DNA of 64,000 nt. It comes from Plasmopara viticola (taxonomy: Eukaryota > Oomycota > Peronosporomycetes > Peronosporales > Peronosporaceae). Positions within the stretch are counted from its first letter, which is position 1. Every line of letters begins with the position of its first letter. The notes under the pieces are model-generated. The model saw only the letters and a list, made by a program, of their open reading frames with translations. It did not search any database and was not told where the DNA came from. Shown here in pieces: positions 22,655 through 34,238 of this stretch. The stretch lies in the NCBI GenBank assembly GCA_001695595.3, contig MBPM02000027.1, positions 620,001-684,000 on the forward strand. Direction: 5' to 3'. The translations under genes were made by a program, and so were the position numbers.

Positions 22655-23693
22655 ATGGCCACAACAACTTCCCCTTCAACTGCTGCATCAGAAGTGCCAC
22701 CGCACTCTACACGTCGACTTTCAGTGACAAATGCAAATGCTTTAACGAACTTTAGCGAGCTTCAGTCGCACTTTCGCGACCATCGCCTTGTAATCTTTCT
22801 CGACTATGACGGTACGCTCACGCCGATCGTGAACGACCCTGCGCTAGCGCTTTTGTCACCCACGATGAAAGAAGCGCTCGAAAAGCTACGTCAAAAGTTT
22901 ATTACGGGTGTCATCTCTGGCCGATCACTGCGCAAGATCCAAAAGTTTGTAAGCATTCCGCAGCTGCACTATGCAGGCAGCCACGGGTTCGATATTGAAG
23001 GTCCGAACGGTACCTCGATCAAAAACCAAGTGGCGGAGCAATTTTTGCCAGATTTGCACGCTGTTCGTGACAAGCTCAACGAAATGATCAAAGACATCGC
23101 AGGTGCTGAAGTCGAGGATAATGTCTTCTCCGTGTCGTTACATTATCGGTGAGTCTGCAATATGAGGCAACACCTGGTTTAGGACATACAATAATGATAT
23201 CTTTGCAGGAACGTTGATCCTGAGCTCAAAACGGAGATCACGAGATGTGCGCACACTGTTCGAGACCAGCACCCTCGTATTCGGTAAGATTGATCTTACC
23301 CAGGGGTTGCATGTTAACAGTAAACTAATATTTTCGTGTCTTATATTGCTCAGGATGAATGAAGGAAAGATGGTGTATGAATACAAGCCCAAGATGGACT
23401 GGAACAAGGGCAAGGCGCTGCTGTGGCTGCTGCAAGCGCTTGGACTGGACGACCAAGATAACGTCTACACTATATACATTGGCGATGACACTACGGATGA
23501 AGATGCATTTCGCGTGTTCAAGGCGCCCAACAAGTCCAAAGGCGTAGGAATTATCGTTGCCGAAGAGAGCTTGTTCACGGATGCCTCATTCACGCTACGC
23601 AATACAAATGAGGTCTGTGAGTTTCTTAACCGTTTGGTTGAGTGCTGTGACGACGCTAGCAGCACGCCTAACAATGTTAAGCCCATTGATTAA
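22655..23693 (+). CDS. Trehalose-6-phosphate phosphatase (OtsB/TPP family)
   Basis: HAD-superfamily phosphatase converting trehalose 6-phosphate to trehalose. Three exons, 22655-23148, 23209-23283 and 23354-23693 (introns 60 and 70 nt, donors GTGAGT and GTAAGA), giving 302 residues. It has the catalytic DYDGTLTPI motif (DxDxT, about residues 49-57), VISGRSL, the AGSHGFDIEGP substrate region, VSLHYR, KMDWNKGKAL with the conserved Lys, and YIGDDTTDEDAF for Mg2+ binding. Length fits stand-alone TPPs; no synthase domain is attached. No signal peptide is seen, so it is cytosolic. The start at 22655 is preferred for its ACCATGG context. Confidence 0.92.
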
Positions 23694-24186
23694 GAAGCGC
23701 CTTATGACTGCTTTGCTGATCAGATCATTACCAAAAAACATTTGATTCAATCTCGTCATCTTCATTTCTAAATTCTTTTCGGCAAAAAACACTAGTGTAA
23801 TTGCAAGTAGTGCAGTACAATACCCCATATTTTTCAATGCATAAATGGAACCGCTGATTCCAGTTGCCTTTTTGAACTAACGGCTACGTCCCCGACCACT
23901 TAATCGCTATTCTGAGGACTAGCAGTACAACAAAACATGCACAAACTTTACTGAAGAAAGGGCATTCGACAAGCGTTATTTCCCAAAAGAGGAGCTTAGA
24001 TCCGGGTTGTTTTGTAAGCATTTAATGTGGTTCGCACAATGAAGATTTTAAAAATGTCGAATTTTGTATAATCCGATGTATATTGCCGCCTATAGAGCTG
24101 CTTGCGAACCGATTATTATTACGATGCTCCATATAAGCCAAATGCCAAGCATAGAATTATGAATCCGGATCTCATTATTTTTAATG
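23694..24186. other. Intergenic, nothing recognised
   Basis: AT-rich region downstream of the phosphatase gene and upstream of SINE copy 3. Confidence 0.5.
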
Positions 24187-24198
24187 AGGTAATCACCT

Positions 24199-24525
24199 TT
24201 TCGGAAAAGGTTGGGGTGACGCCCTCCTTCCAAGCGCGGGGGCTAAATGCTCGCGCGCTTCGGGCAGGTGCTCTCGGGCATCTGCAGGTCTCTAACGAGT
24301 CTCACCCTCGACGCGACGGTCTCCAGCACCAGGGCGCCACCTGGGCACTTACCAAGTCAGAAGTACACAAAATAATGGAAGACCCTCACGGCCTCGGTGC
24401 TGGCTGCACTGCCCGCCGAACGAGACTCGACGTATGCGGACACCACTCTATGCCGTGGACTAGCCATAGAGCCTAGCACGTGCATAACTTGGCAACGCGA
24501 TAACATAATACAATACAATACAACA
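24199..24525 (+). mobile_element. SINE-like retroposon, copy 3, with 12-bp target-site duplication
   Basis: Full-length copy, head TTTCGGAAAAGGTTGG and tail of repeated AATAC. It is bounded by a perfect 12-bp direct repeat, AGGTAATCACCT, at 24187-24198 and 24526-24537. This is the clearest proof in the window that the repeat moves as a retroposon-like unit. The internal frame (about 24217 to 24475) is the same one seen in the other copies. Confidence 0.9.
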
Positions 24526-24537
24526 AGGTAATCACCT

Positions 24538-27500
24538 GCAAGGCACGATTATACAATGGTCGTGTGATGTCTAAAGTCTGCTGCTTGTGACCGGTACATA
24601 AAGACATCATTGTAGTCAAGCGTTTGAAAGTAGTCTAAAACTATTTAAACGGATGGAGCTTTAAAGCATCAGAGATAATTCCTTCTTAAATTAAACAAGA
24701 AGCTGGTGTGCTGGTGGAAAGAAGAGTTTTAGGCTCATGTAGACGTCGTACGCTACGTACCTGTACAGTCTGAGCTGTGCTTAGCCGGACGACGTGACTT
24801 TCCTTGAGGTCGAGGATCAAAAAGAAAAGGGTAGTTACACAGGATGCACAAGCCATATTCCACACACGGTAGTATCTGGCGCACCGTTTAATAAACTTTT
24901 CCGATATTACCCACCGGTTCTATGGTTCGTCAAGACACATAGATAAACAATTTGATAGAAAGATACGCAGCCAGCCCCGCCCGTGGGTACCCAAGGTCTC
25001 TCAAAATCTTTCGGCATTTTCTTTACTAGCCGGTAGTTTGGGTATTAATGCCTTGTCAGATTTTTGCAAAACCTTTCTCTCCGCTTCAAAAGACGACACA
25101 TCGTAGTTCTTTTTGGAGCGCAAGTGCACCAGAGATAGGCGGGGCAGCATATGCTGACACACTTAAACGCTATTTATCTGTCTGACAGATAGCTCGTATA
25201 CGTAGCTGAGGATCAGGATCGTAGGAGCGCGCGAATCTCGCGCGTTATTGACAAATAATGACCCATGTTTAAAAATACAAAGCTTCAGGGCTTAAATGAC
25301 ATTGCCTCACTGCGAAATGTATTCTTGGAATTAAATTGACGCATTCCCTTTCCGAAATGTTCTGTCTTTGTATTCAGATCATGTTTGTCTAGCAAAGCAT
25401 CTTTGAGCGGCAATTGGTGATCACTTTTTAACACATGACAGGAATACGAAGTTCATAGAAAATAACGCGGCATCCTCCGCTGTGTTTGATATCTCAACTA
25501 CACTAATGTAGACAATTCTGATTGCGGCTCACCAGAACGCCAACGCGGCTCTACATCCAGCGAAAGATAAATGAAGACCATACTAACAGAGAATCGTTCA
25601 TAGGAGAACACAAATTAGAGCCTGTGTTAAAGATGACTTTTGACGAGTTTGCACGTCTCAAGCAACCGTTTTGCTCTTGTACATGATGACTTGCCAAGCT
25701 CTAGAGCTCACATACATATATAGATCACACAATGTTTTGCAGAGCAACAAGATTTTGTTATCTTCCACAGAAAATAATCTGATGCCTCTATTTCTTTAAT
25801 TTAAGCATCATTTAAAGAAGCAAAGTCCTTTGAGTACCGCTTTCCATATTTTCGATCGTGCATGTCTCAAATTTGACGGTGTCCGTAAAGGATTTAACCA
25901 ACCCAGCGCGATATGTGCAACGCTTTGCTAGAGGCTCTGGTGAATAGTGGGCCCAATGACTATTGTTTGTACGATTTAATATAAGGCTGCATCGATTGTC
26001 TGTATCAGCACGGACCACGATGATCGATCACGTCGCGTGGTTCTCAATCATCTTTTATAAGGCTACTTGGCAGTATCTTAGTCGAGAAAATTCTATGGCT
26101 CGGTGAGCTTTACCCATTGGTCGTTTATGCTCCTATATATTTGTGCACACAAGCAGAATATACCGCAGAGTAAAATTTGACTGCTGAGATGTGCTGCGAA
26201 TGTAATACTTGCCGAATGCAGCTGCATCAGTGACAGCTTAGTGTATGTCATTACGTGGACACTTGAGACGATTTCATGTGATAGTCCAGCAATCCTAGAG
26301 AGCAGAAAATCTTGCCATAGCGGGTTTAGACATTTTTTTACAGAGTTCGTGTTTTTTTGTAGGTCTGTATAATAAATATGACACTTTCCATAGCATTTAT
26401 CAAGTAACACCCGTGTAGCAGTCTGTTGAGCCTTGAACGACATTGCCCATTACAAACTTTACAAGAAGAAACATAGTTTTCCAATGCTTCAAAGTATCCA
26501 TAATTATGCTGCGGACAACGCCTTTGATGATACGGCGTACCTTTATGTCTGGTCATTGGTTTGCAGAGAGTTTACTGTGGCTTTAAGCAGCTTGCTCCTT
26601 GCAAATATTCTTCCAAGTTACCCGCAAAACAAAGATATTGATCAAATTTTTTTTTTCGGGATCCCGTCAATGTTACGTGAAAAATACGGTGCAGGAATGT
26701 TATAAATGTGTCATCACCTCATCACACCTGCCAAATAAGCTATTGAGCTTAATCGGCCAAAAAAGACTGCAATACTTGTGCTAATTGTCGCATCGACAGG
26801 ATACTAAATTCTTCCCAGCAACATCTTGGCTCCGGGCTGAGACTATATAATTATCTGAGTATCTTGCTGTTATCAGCTCGTCAATGACTTGGTAACAAGT
26901 CGAAGACTTTGTAGCAAAGAGACTTAGTGTCTTTAAACGCGTACACGTTAAGATGACGGAAACAAAGATAAAAATATTTAATAGCAAAGGAGCAATTATA
27001 TTAATATATATATGGATATTTGGTGAAATCAAGGCTATAATCTACTTACTAACGTAGTATTTACCATCGCTCCGAATAAAGTATTTTTCAAATGAGACTA
27101 GTCATAGCTAAATGTACACGCTTGATATTTCAAGAGAAATGTGAATGCACCGACTGTTCTATTTGTGCTAAGCAAGTCGTATTATGAGCTGCTGTAGGTG
27201 CGCGGAGAAGTGTCGGTGCTAGACCATACACAGGCACATCCACGATGAGTCGGCCCATCATTTCGACCAGAATCATATTACGGACACAAAGTGTTATATT
27301 TTTTGTCTCGAGAGGCACGAAACATTCAAGATGCTTGCGTATCGATACGACTAGTCACATGGGTCTTGTAAGTTGACCAGAAAAGGTTTACCTATCTCAT
27401 AGCTGCGGTAACCGGTTCATGTCTGGACAAAGCTAGTCGATATTGCGGCTTGCTGAATCTTGCGTCCAACAACGCTGATCGAGAACATGTCGAACCGAAG

Positions 27501-27800
27501 GACACTTAGTGCGCCGCACGACGCCAGGACTTAAATCTTCTCCTATACTCGATAAAGGAAGCGAGCACTAGATTAGCGCGACAGGTATTCCGTGCACTTG
27601 GATCCTTTTGTGGTATTTTCTCCACTACACAAGATACTAGATGTGATCCCCTAACTCTCGTCTCATCGAGAGCTTATGGAAGCAAAGGTATCTTTTGCAG
27701 CAAGCTTTCTGACACTGTATACAACTTTTAATGAGATAATAACCTTAGCTGGTCGTAGCCAGCCGCTAACTTTCAAAGCGCGATGGCTACGAGCGATGTT
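24538..27800. other. Long gene-poor stretch
   Basis: About 3.3 kb with no ORF over about 116 codons and no domain I recognise. Overlapping short frames on both strands look like chance. No RNA gene signal seen. Confidence 0.5.
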
Positions 27801-27804
27801 GTTT

Positions 27805-27999
27805 TCAGCTCTGAGTGAAAATTGTGAAAGCCGCGCTCATGGATGCACGTAGTAGGTTACAGTCGACGACGAGGCTTAAGCCGTGCAAAGTGGTAGATTT
27901 GTTTCTAATTTTTTCGCTTATCGTCTTCGCCTGGCGGTACAAGCCATAGATTTCGAGCAGCACTCGTTTTTTACTGGGAAAAGCGCTCGCCCTCTTCAC
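27805..27999 (-). pseudogene. Possible acyl-CoA-binding-domain fragment
   Basis: The minus-strand frame has no ATG (an in-frame stop lies just upstream) and contains KKRVLLEIYGLYRQAKT. This resembles the start of an ACBP domain ('kLelYgLYkQAt') but does not continue with the rest of the domain. It could instead be an isolated exon or coincidence. A 132-codon minus frame immediately upstream (28411-28013), with a hydrophobic N-terminal stretch, might be related, but I found no clean splice. Confidence 0.22.
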
Positions 28000-28960
28000 C
28001 CTTCAATGACAATCATATGCAACCGTAAGACTTAACATTGAGCCAGGTGTTACCTGTGTGTGCTCGATTAGCGATCGAGACGTCACTTGACAAGCATTGC
28101 GTGCTAACGGTTATGTACTGCATCTTACAATGACACTGTGAGCTTGACTCATGCGTGAAAACGAAAATGGTTCGTAAATTCGACTTCAATGACGCACCAA
28201 GAGCGGTTGGCGGAGAAGGTGATTGACATGAGGGCGATGCAGCAGAATGATCTTTGCAGCCCATTTCATTGTTCGGCAGTTGTTTGAGAGGCAGCACAAG
28301 TCGCATCGATGATGCCTCAAAGACAAGAAGGAGAAGCATGACTCGTATAGACTCAAGAAGTCCAAAACTTGAAAAGGCAGAGATTGATGTAACTAGCGTC
28401 TGGTAAGCCAATTTGTATTATGATACAAGCCGAGTGATGCTTCTAACATCAATGGAAGTAGTCCTTGATACTGAGGAGTTAACAGAAAACGAGTACATCA
28501 TCTTAAGACTATTGTCTGTACATATAAGTGGGCAAATTAGTATTTGTAGGACATTTACCATCCAAAGGGCTGACCAATAAACTATAGCTCATAATTCAAA
28601 GCGTCTTGGTATACAATCTCTTGAATTCAAGCAGATAGATATTTGCAACTTGTACCAAATCAAAGTAATTATCGAAGATCAAAGACCAAAATTCACACCC
28701 ACGAACCAAGGTGCCCTTTGTGCAAGGTCTTTTGCTAAAGGAGCGACATAACATTCACAAATTTGTCAAATATAATTCTTTGGCCATGTTGAAACACTTT
28801 GCAATTTTCCTAAGAATTTGCCATACGGCTTGTGTACAATTCAATCTCAAATGTCGCGCATATATTAAAGGCTCTTCTTATACCACATAAAACCGTTAAG
28901 AAAGGTACAAGAAAGAGATTATTGACCATGGGTTGGATATATTGATCCCAGAGAAAAAAT
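28000..28960. other. Intergenic, no supported gene
   Basis: Holds the 132-codon minus-strand frame at 28013-28411, which starts near a hydrophobic segment (VMLLLLVF) but has no signal-peptide structure and no known domain. The remainder is AT-rich upstream sequence of the GH5 gene. Confidence 0.4.
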
Positions 28961-30082
28961 ATGTCATGTGCAGCGTCCAATTCGTTTCAAGCTCAACTGC
29001 GCCGCGGAGACATTCCCTGCCGAGGAGTCAATCTTGGCGGCTGGCTTGTTGCTGAGCACTGGATGACGTGGGATTCGTGTCTGTGGCACGGCGTGCCTGA
29101 TGAGATTAAAACTCAAGGAGAATTTGCAACGATGAAATTCTTGGGTCATGAAGATGGCGATCGGCGCTTTGAGGAACATCGACGCACGTGGATTACTGAA
29201 CATGACATTGCTGAAATCAAGCGTAATGGTCTTAATACGGTGCGAGTTCCTATCGGGTATTGGATCATGGGCTTTGACCCGACGGATTTTCCCAACAAAC
29301 AAGAATGGACGGTATTTGCTCCCCACGCAATGCCGTATCTGGATGAGCTTTTAAATCATTGGTGTGTGAAGTACGATCTTGCCGTGATTGTGGACATTCA
29401 TGCAGCAAAAGGGTCCCAGAATGGCCGTGACCATAGCGCTGCAGTGGACAGCGGTGCCAAGTACTGGGGCCAATACCCGGAAAATGTCGATAATACGGTC
29501 CTTTTGGCGACATTTCTGGCTGCTCGATACCGCTTTTGTCCTTCATTCCTTGGTATTGGTTTACTTAACGAGCCAGAGCATCCGACAGACCAGCATGTGC
29601 TTCGTAGCTACTACGAACGTGTTTACTCTGCAATTCGGGCAACCGGCAACGACTGTGTACTTACTGTGGCTCCGTTGTTAACTGAGCAATGTCCACCGCA
29701 CATGGAAGACTTTATGCGCTACCCTAAGTTTTTTAACGTATGGCACGAATGGCATCCGTACTTTCTTTGGGGCTATGAAGGTCAGAACCGAGAGCAAGTG
29801 CTGGAAGCTGTACGTCGTTATGGCAACCAAGTTTCGTCGTGGCGAGGCAATTGGTTGCTTATTGACGAGTGGAGTCTCGGGGCTCAAAAATGTGCCTTTC
29901 CATGTGAAGATCGCCGTGGATTGCAACAATTTGCATCTGCACAACTTGAAGCTTTCAGCAAGGCACACTCGGGGTGGATCTTTTGGTCCTGGCGCCATTC
30001 GGATGACGGACACAATCGCCCAACGGGCTGGTCGATGCGGCAGTTATTGCGTGATGGCGTCCTTAGGGTGCTTGAGGTATGA
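28961..30082 (+). CDS. Glycoside hydrolase family 5 protein (exo-1,3-beta-glucanase-like)
   Basis: Single exon, 373 residues. It has the GH5 beta-glucanase landmarks in order: RGVNLGGWLVAEHWMT (about 21-36), RVPIGYW, HAAKGSQNGRDHS (about 147-159), LLNEP with the acid/base Glu at about 204, WHEWHPYF, IDEWS with the nucleophile Glu at about 303, and WIFWSWR near the end. This pattern is that of fungal/oomycete exo-beta-1,3-glucanases (GH5_9-like). The N-terminus (MSCAASNSFQAQLRRG) shows no signal peptide or anchor, so as modelled the enzyme is not conventionally secreted. It could act on intracellular beta-1,3-glucan (mycolaminarin), which is inference. A missing 5' exon is the alternative. Confidence 0.85.
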   Translation: MSCAASNSFQAQLRRGDIPCRGVNLGGWLVAEHWMTWDSCLWHGVPDEIKTQGEFATMKFLGHEDGDRRFEEHRRTWITEHDIAEIKRNGLNTVRVPIGYWIMGFDPTDFPNKQEWTVFAPHAMPYLDELLNHWCVKYDLAVIVDIHAAKGSQNGRDHSAAVDSGAKYWGQYPENVDNTVLLATFLAARYRFCPSFLGIGLLNEPEHPTDQHVLRSYYERVYSAIRATGNDCVLTVAPLLTEQCPPHMEDFMRYPKFFNVWHEWHPYFLWGYEGQNREQVLEAVRRYGNQVSSWRGNWLLIDEWSLGAQKCAFPCEDRRGLQQFASAQLEAFSKAHSGWIFWSWRHSDDGHNRPTGWSMRQLLRDGVLRVLEV

Positions 30083-30578
30083 GTGAGCGTAATGGCTTGA
30101 AAAGACGCATTCATGGAAGCATATGTACGATTGCAGTCAAGTATTGGGAGGCGTATCGGAGACCATAAATGGGTCACAACGTCGTGTTTTAAGGCATTTC
30201 AAATTTATGGACAGAGTTTAGCTCCACAACTACGAATAGTTGGTCTATAAGGACTAATGAACAAGTGTTAAAAGCTCATCTATTAGCTTTATTAAGTAAT
30301 TTAAGAACGTGTGTGTCACGCGGTCCTGCTCTTAATGACACATATCTTTCGTCAGCCTCCCTTAATTATCTCTTTCTCGGTCCCTAAATGAGTTTTGTGC
30401 GCATGATGTGCTAACTACTAAAGGAAAGATACTTTCAGGTACTGACATATCGTAGCGTTTTCGAGCAGCCCTTAAAAGGGGTTATTTAGCTTCCCAAAAG
30501 TAAAAAATCTTAAACAAGAGGCATCGTCGACACCGCCAGACGTCTCCTCCTACAACCCATCTCGACTTTCGACTTCCA
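30083..30578. other. Intergenic, nothing recognised
   Basis: Spacer between the GH5 gene and the kinase gene on the same strand; presumably holds the kinase promoter. No clear core motif. Confidence 0.5.
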
Positions 30579-33194
30579 ATGCCCCAAGTCTCTTTCCATT
30601 TCAAAAGTATTGCAGCCATTTGTCGACGTGGCAAGCTAGCGCACTCGCGGGTAAGTACTGGACGTGGACTAGTAGCGCTAACAGCATCCCGAAAGCAATG
30701 TACCAGCAAATTGAGCGCTTTCGAGCGCACGGTAGCAATATGGAGTACTTTTTACGATGGAAAAGGAATGACAGCCAACGAGTGGCGCAGAGTCGCGGCT
30801 ATAGGTGCTGCCATGGGTCTTTTCATGCTCGCCACTTTGTCATCGGAAGAGAAATCAGATACGACCATGGAGAGCTCCACAACTCATGAAATTAGACGTG
30901 GAGGCAACATCCACGACGGGTACGAAATCTTGGACGAGATTGTGGGAGAAGGAGGCTACTGTGTTGTACAAAAAGGCATTGACAAGCGTACAGGCGAGCT
31001 TGTGGCTGTCAAGATGTTGAGCAAGAGCGAGACTTCTGCTCGCGAGTTTTGGAGTGAAGTGGATGTGCTTCGCGTGGCTGGACAGCACCCAAATATCTTG
31101 CAATTACGAGGTACGTACGAGACGGAATGTTGCTGGTTTATTGTGCAAGAATTAGCGCAAGATGGAGAATTGTTCGACCATTTGATCGCTAATGGAGCCT
31201 ACTCGGAACAACAGGCAAGCAATACAATTCGACAATTATGTGATGCATTGCAATACTTGCATCGGAAAGGAATTGTACATGGCGACATCAAACCCGAGAA
31301 TGTTTTGCTGCACAAAGGTCGCATGTGTCTAGTAGATTTTGGCGTCTCATTTCGCATGGGTGAGCGCTTCTTCTACGATTCGCATTTGATGGGGACAGTA
31401 GCGTATGCTGCGCCCGAGACACTGGAGCACGGTGCTTTGATTCATCGAAGAAATACGAGGGACGCACGGCAAAAGGCGCAACTTCATGGCAAAACCCTCG
31501 ATGAAGACGAGGATTATGAGTCGCAAGCCGGACCTGATGCCATTAAATTTGGACCAAAAGCTGACATGTTTGCATTGGGCATTGTGCTGTACATTTTGTT
31601 GTGCGGATCTCATCCATTTGACACTTATAACAATTTATCAGATGAAGAGGTGGGTTTGTAAACTCTCGCGTATATTCAAATCAGAGTATCTTACTGACAT
31701 GCAACGATTCTGTTTTTACAGATTCGAAAACGAATTTTAAAGGGCAAGTTTCGCACCCAGTCCCGTGCTTGGCAGTCGATTTCGCCAGCCGCCCGTGATT
31801 TGATTCAAAAACTACTTGAAATTGACCCGAACAAACGATTGAGTGCAGAGCAAGCGTTGCAGCATCCGTGGCTTCGAAATCAAGCCCAACTGAGTTGCAA
31901 ACCATTGAAAAATTCCGCTGAGCTGCTCGAAAAGTTTCAGCGTGGACGTCGTCGCTTACGTGCAAGCATTTTAGCTGTATTACTTTTGGATGCAATGGCA
32001 GACAATTTAGACGAAAATGAGTATCGAGAGCTGGAGAGTGTCAAGCGTAGTTTTGCATGGGGCCTAAGCTCCAGTGTCGAAGCTTTGACAGAAAAGACGC
32101 ATGCGTTGTTGTCTACTTTGCATTTCTTTGACAAGGAAGGCAAGGGGTTTATTTCTAAAAAGGATCTTGCGCGTGTGAGTGAAAGTTTTGGGAAACACAT
32201 GAGTGACAATGAGCTGAATGAAATGCTTGTGGGGGGTACGGGGGATCCAGAGCAGAATGCTTCGTCGGTGGAGGCAGTCGACTATGACAATGTGAAAATG
32301 ACCATCTCCACGTTGCGATCTGCGACATATCGTCCTGGAGAGACCATAATTCGAGAAGGACACGCTGGAGCACACAACGTGTACTTGTTGTTGGATGGCG
32401 AGGTAGAAGTTTCGTGTAAAAATCCGATTCAAAAGTCGACATCTGTCGATAAGACGGATCAAGGTGTCTCAAGCGTTTTAGCTTATGAGCAATCAGAAGG
32501 CTTTGCTGATCTTTTGTCTCGATTATCGTGGCAAGGATTCATTAAAGCACAATCTTCTTCGTCCGGACAAGAGGAAATGAAGCTTAGACGATTGCCCAAA
32601 GGAACGTATTTCGGTGAGATCGAGCTCGTGCGTCCTGATGGACGCTTTCTCCCACGGATCGCAACATATCGGTGTGCTGAAGGGAGCAATACACCGTGCA
32701 AAGTCTTGCAAGTTGTGGCCGATGACTATCTTAATCTAAAGGGAACGTACGAAACGATCAATGACCGCCTAGAGAAGACTGCACATCGTCATATTCAGCA
32801 ACATTTATTCAAGTGCTTGGAAACGGCCAAAGGATCGGTAAAGATGCGTACATTTAAACCTGGCGAATTCATCTACAAGGAGGGAGAACCTTGCGACTCA
32901 GTATTTATCTTAGTGGATGGTCAGGTAGAAGTACTCAAGGAACAAAAGGGGATTGTGGTGGAAGAGTTGCATCCAGGTGACTACTTTCCATTGGGTGTGT
33001 CTGGCCAGACACAGGCTTCTAAGATTGTAACGCGCAACTCGAGTGTGCGGTGCACTCAGCCTGTTAAAGTAGTGGAAATTGGCGGTGAAACTTTTCGAAG
33101 TTTTTTAAGTAGCAACAAATTCCTAGCCGCGTATTTCCGAGAAGAAGTCATGACACGAGAGCAGCAGCGACTTGATCGACTTTTGACAGCTTAG
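30579..33194 (+). CDS. Ser/Thr kinase (CDPK-like) with EF-hand-like segment and two cyclic-nucleotide-binding domains
   Basis: Two exons, 30579-31649 and 31722-33194 (72-nt intron, phase 0), 847 residues. A hydrophobic stretch (about 72-86) precedes the kinase (about 114-410): GEGGYCVV glycine loop, VAVK with Lys 145, HGDIKPEN catalytic loop (HGD instead of HRD), DFG at 253-255 and APE at 278-280. An acidic insert of about 45 residues follows APE. About 494-505 is an EF-hand-like loop, DKEGKGFISKKD, ending in Asp rather than Glu. Two cNMP-binding folds follow. The first (about 555-680) has YRPGETIIREG and a FGE...R phosphate cassette. The second (about 735-840) has FKPGEFIYKEG and a degenerate cassette (YFPLG). 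Ca2+/cNMP control is inferred from the domains. The N-terminal 90 residues are the least certain part. Confidence 0.85.
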
Positions 33195-34238
33195 ATGACA
33201 TTAGAAGACGAAATATACTGCGAGTCTATTTGTTTTCGGCTTTATCAACGAATGGTGCGTGGGGTGGTGGTTGCTTCGTAGACTTGTTTCGATTTTGCCT
33301 TTAGGTGAAATTGTTAACGAAAACGCACGGCCAGATTTACGCGTGAGAAAACAGGGGTACAATTTGTGTGGGGAACACGAGGGATGACGTATACTTATCT
33401 GAAGTGAAGTTTGGTGCTTAGGATTCTTCGAGTTACGATGCCGTCGCACCATTTTCATCTGCAACAAGGTAATCAACCGGCGTTTCGCGGTGCCTCCTTG
33501 CTACGTTTTCCGTCAATCGAAATCACAAGTCGTAAAACTAAAGGATGTTTGCAAGAATTTTTCCAGCACATCGATCGCATGACTATGAGCAAATGCGTCA
33601 TTGAAAGGAACTTGCGCATCAATGTTTAAAGCATAATATGTGACGACTGGCAGCTTAATTTATACGGACCAAACGATTGGTGGATGTGAGGGACTCGCTG
33701 TGAGTAGGAACTCGACATCTTACACATTCAAGTCACAAACTTCAATGCGCTACACAAGTCCTGCCCGCTGCACGTAACAAAGAAGTGCAACGTTGCTACT
33801 GCTTGCTCGACGCGCGTAGCGGTCCTTCCGAATTTGCAATTGAATGGGATTGACGCATGCCATTACAACAATATGCGCTCTCGATAGTATCTGGTTGGAC
33901 ACAAGCCTGCTAATGGGCTGCGCACACAGCGAGCAAACTCTTGCTACTAGCAATCTCTTTAATGACCACACCTCTGCAATCTCCTCGCTTTAGCTCTAGA
34001 AGCAATCCTTGGACGGCCTTGTTTTTGTCCTACCATAGAATATAGCAGTCGCTGTTGTTCTCGATACATGCTGCTGCGCTTATGAACCCCCACGCCACTG
34101 CACTTCGAAATTACCCAAATTATATTAAAGCACAAAGTCATAGGACTCTGTAGAGTTTTTATTGATATAGTACTGGCACTAATTTATTAATCGTCATTTA
34201 AACAAGGGCCACTGAGTTTACATCATCACGCAGAAGCG
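33195..34238. other. Intergenic, no supported gene
   Basis: Contains a 63-codon plus-strand frame (ATG at about 33438, starting MPSHHFHLQQ, stop near 33629) that could be a small gene but has no recognisable domain. It also has two short minus-strand frames at 33750-33971 and 33959-34141, without recognisable features. No RNA gene seen. Confidence 0.4.

Noticed and set aside
24102..24476. 124-codon ORF in SINE copy 3 (and equivalents in the other copies) as a protein gene
   Set aside because: The frame lies wholly within a repeat bounded by a target-site duplication and differs between copies by amino-acid-changing substitutions. It is kept as part of the mobile element.
28013..28411. Candidate secreted effector (132 codons, minus strand)
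   Set aside because: It has no cleavable signal peptide at the N-terminus and no RxLR-dEER, LFLAK or similar motif.
30652..30685. Possible 34-nt intron in the kinase N-terminus (GTAAGT...CTAACAG)
   Set aside because: It is shorter than every other intron in the window (55 nt minimum), and skipping it breaks the frame that leads into the kinase domain.
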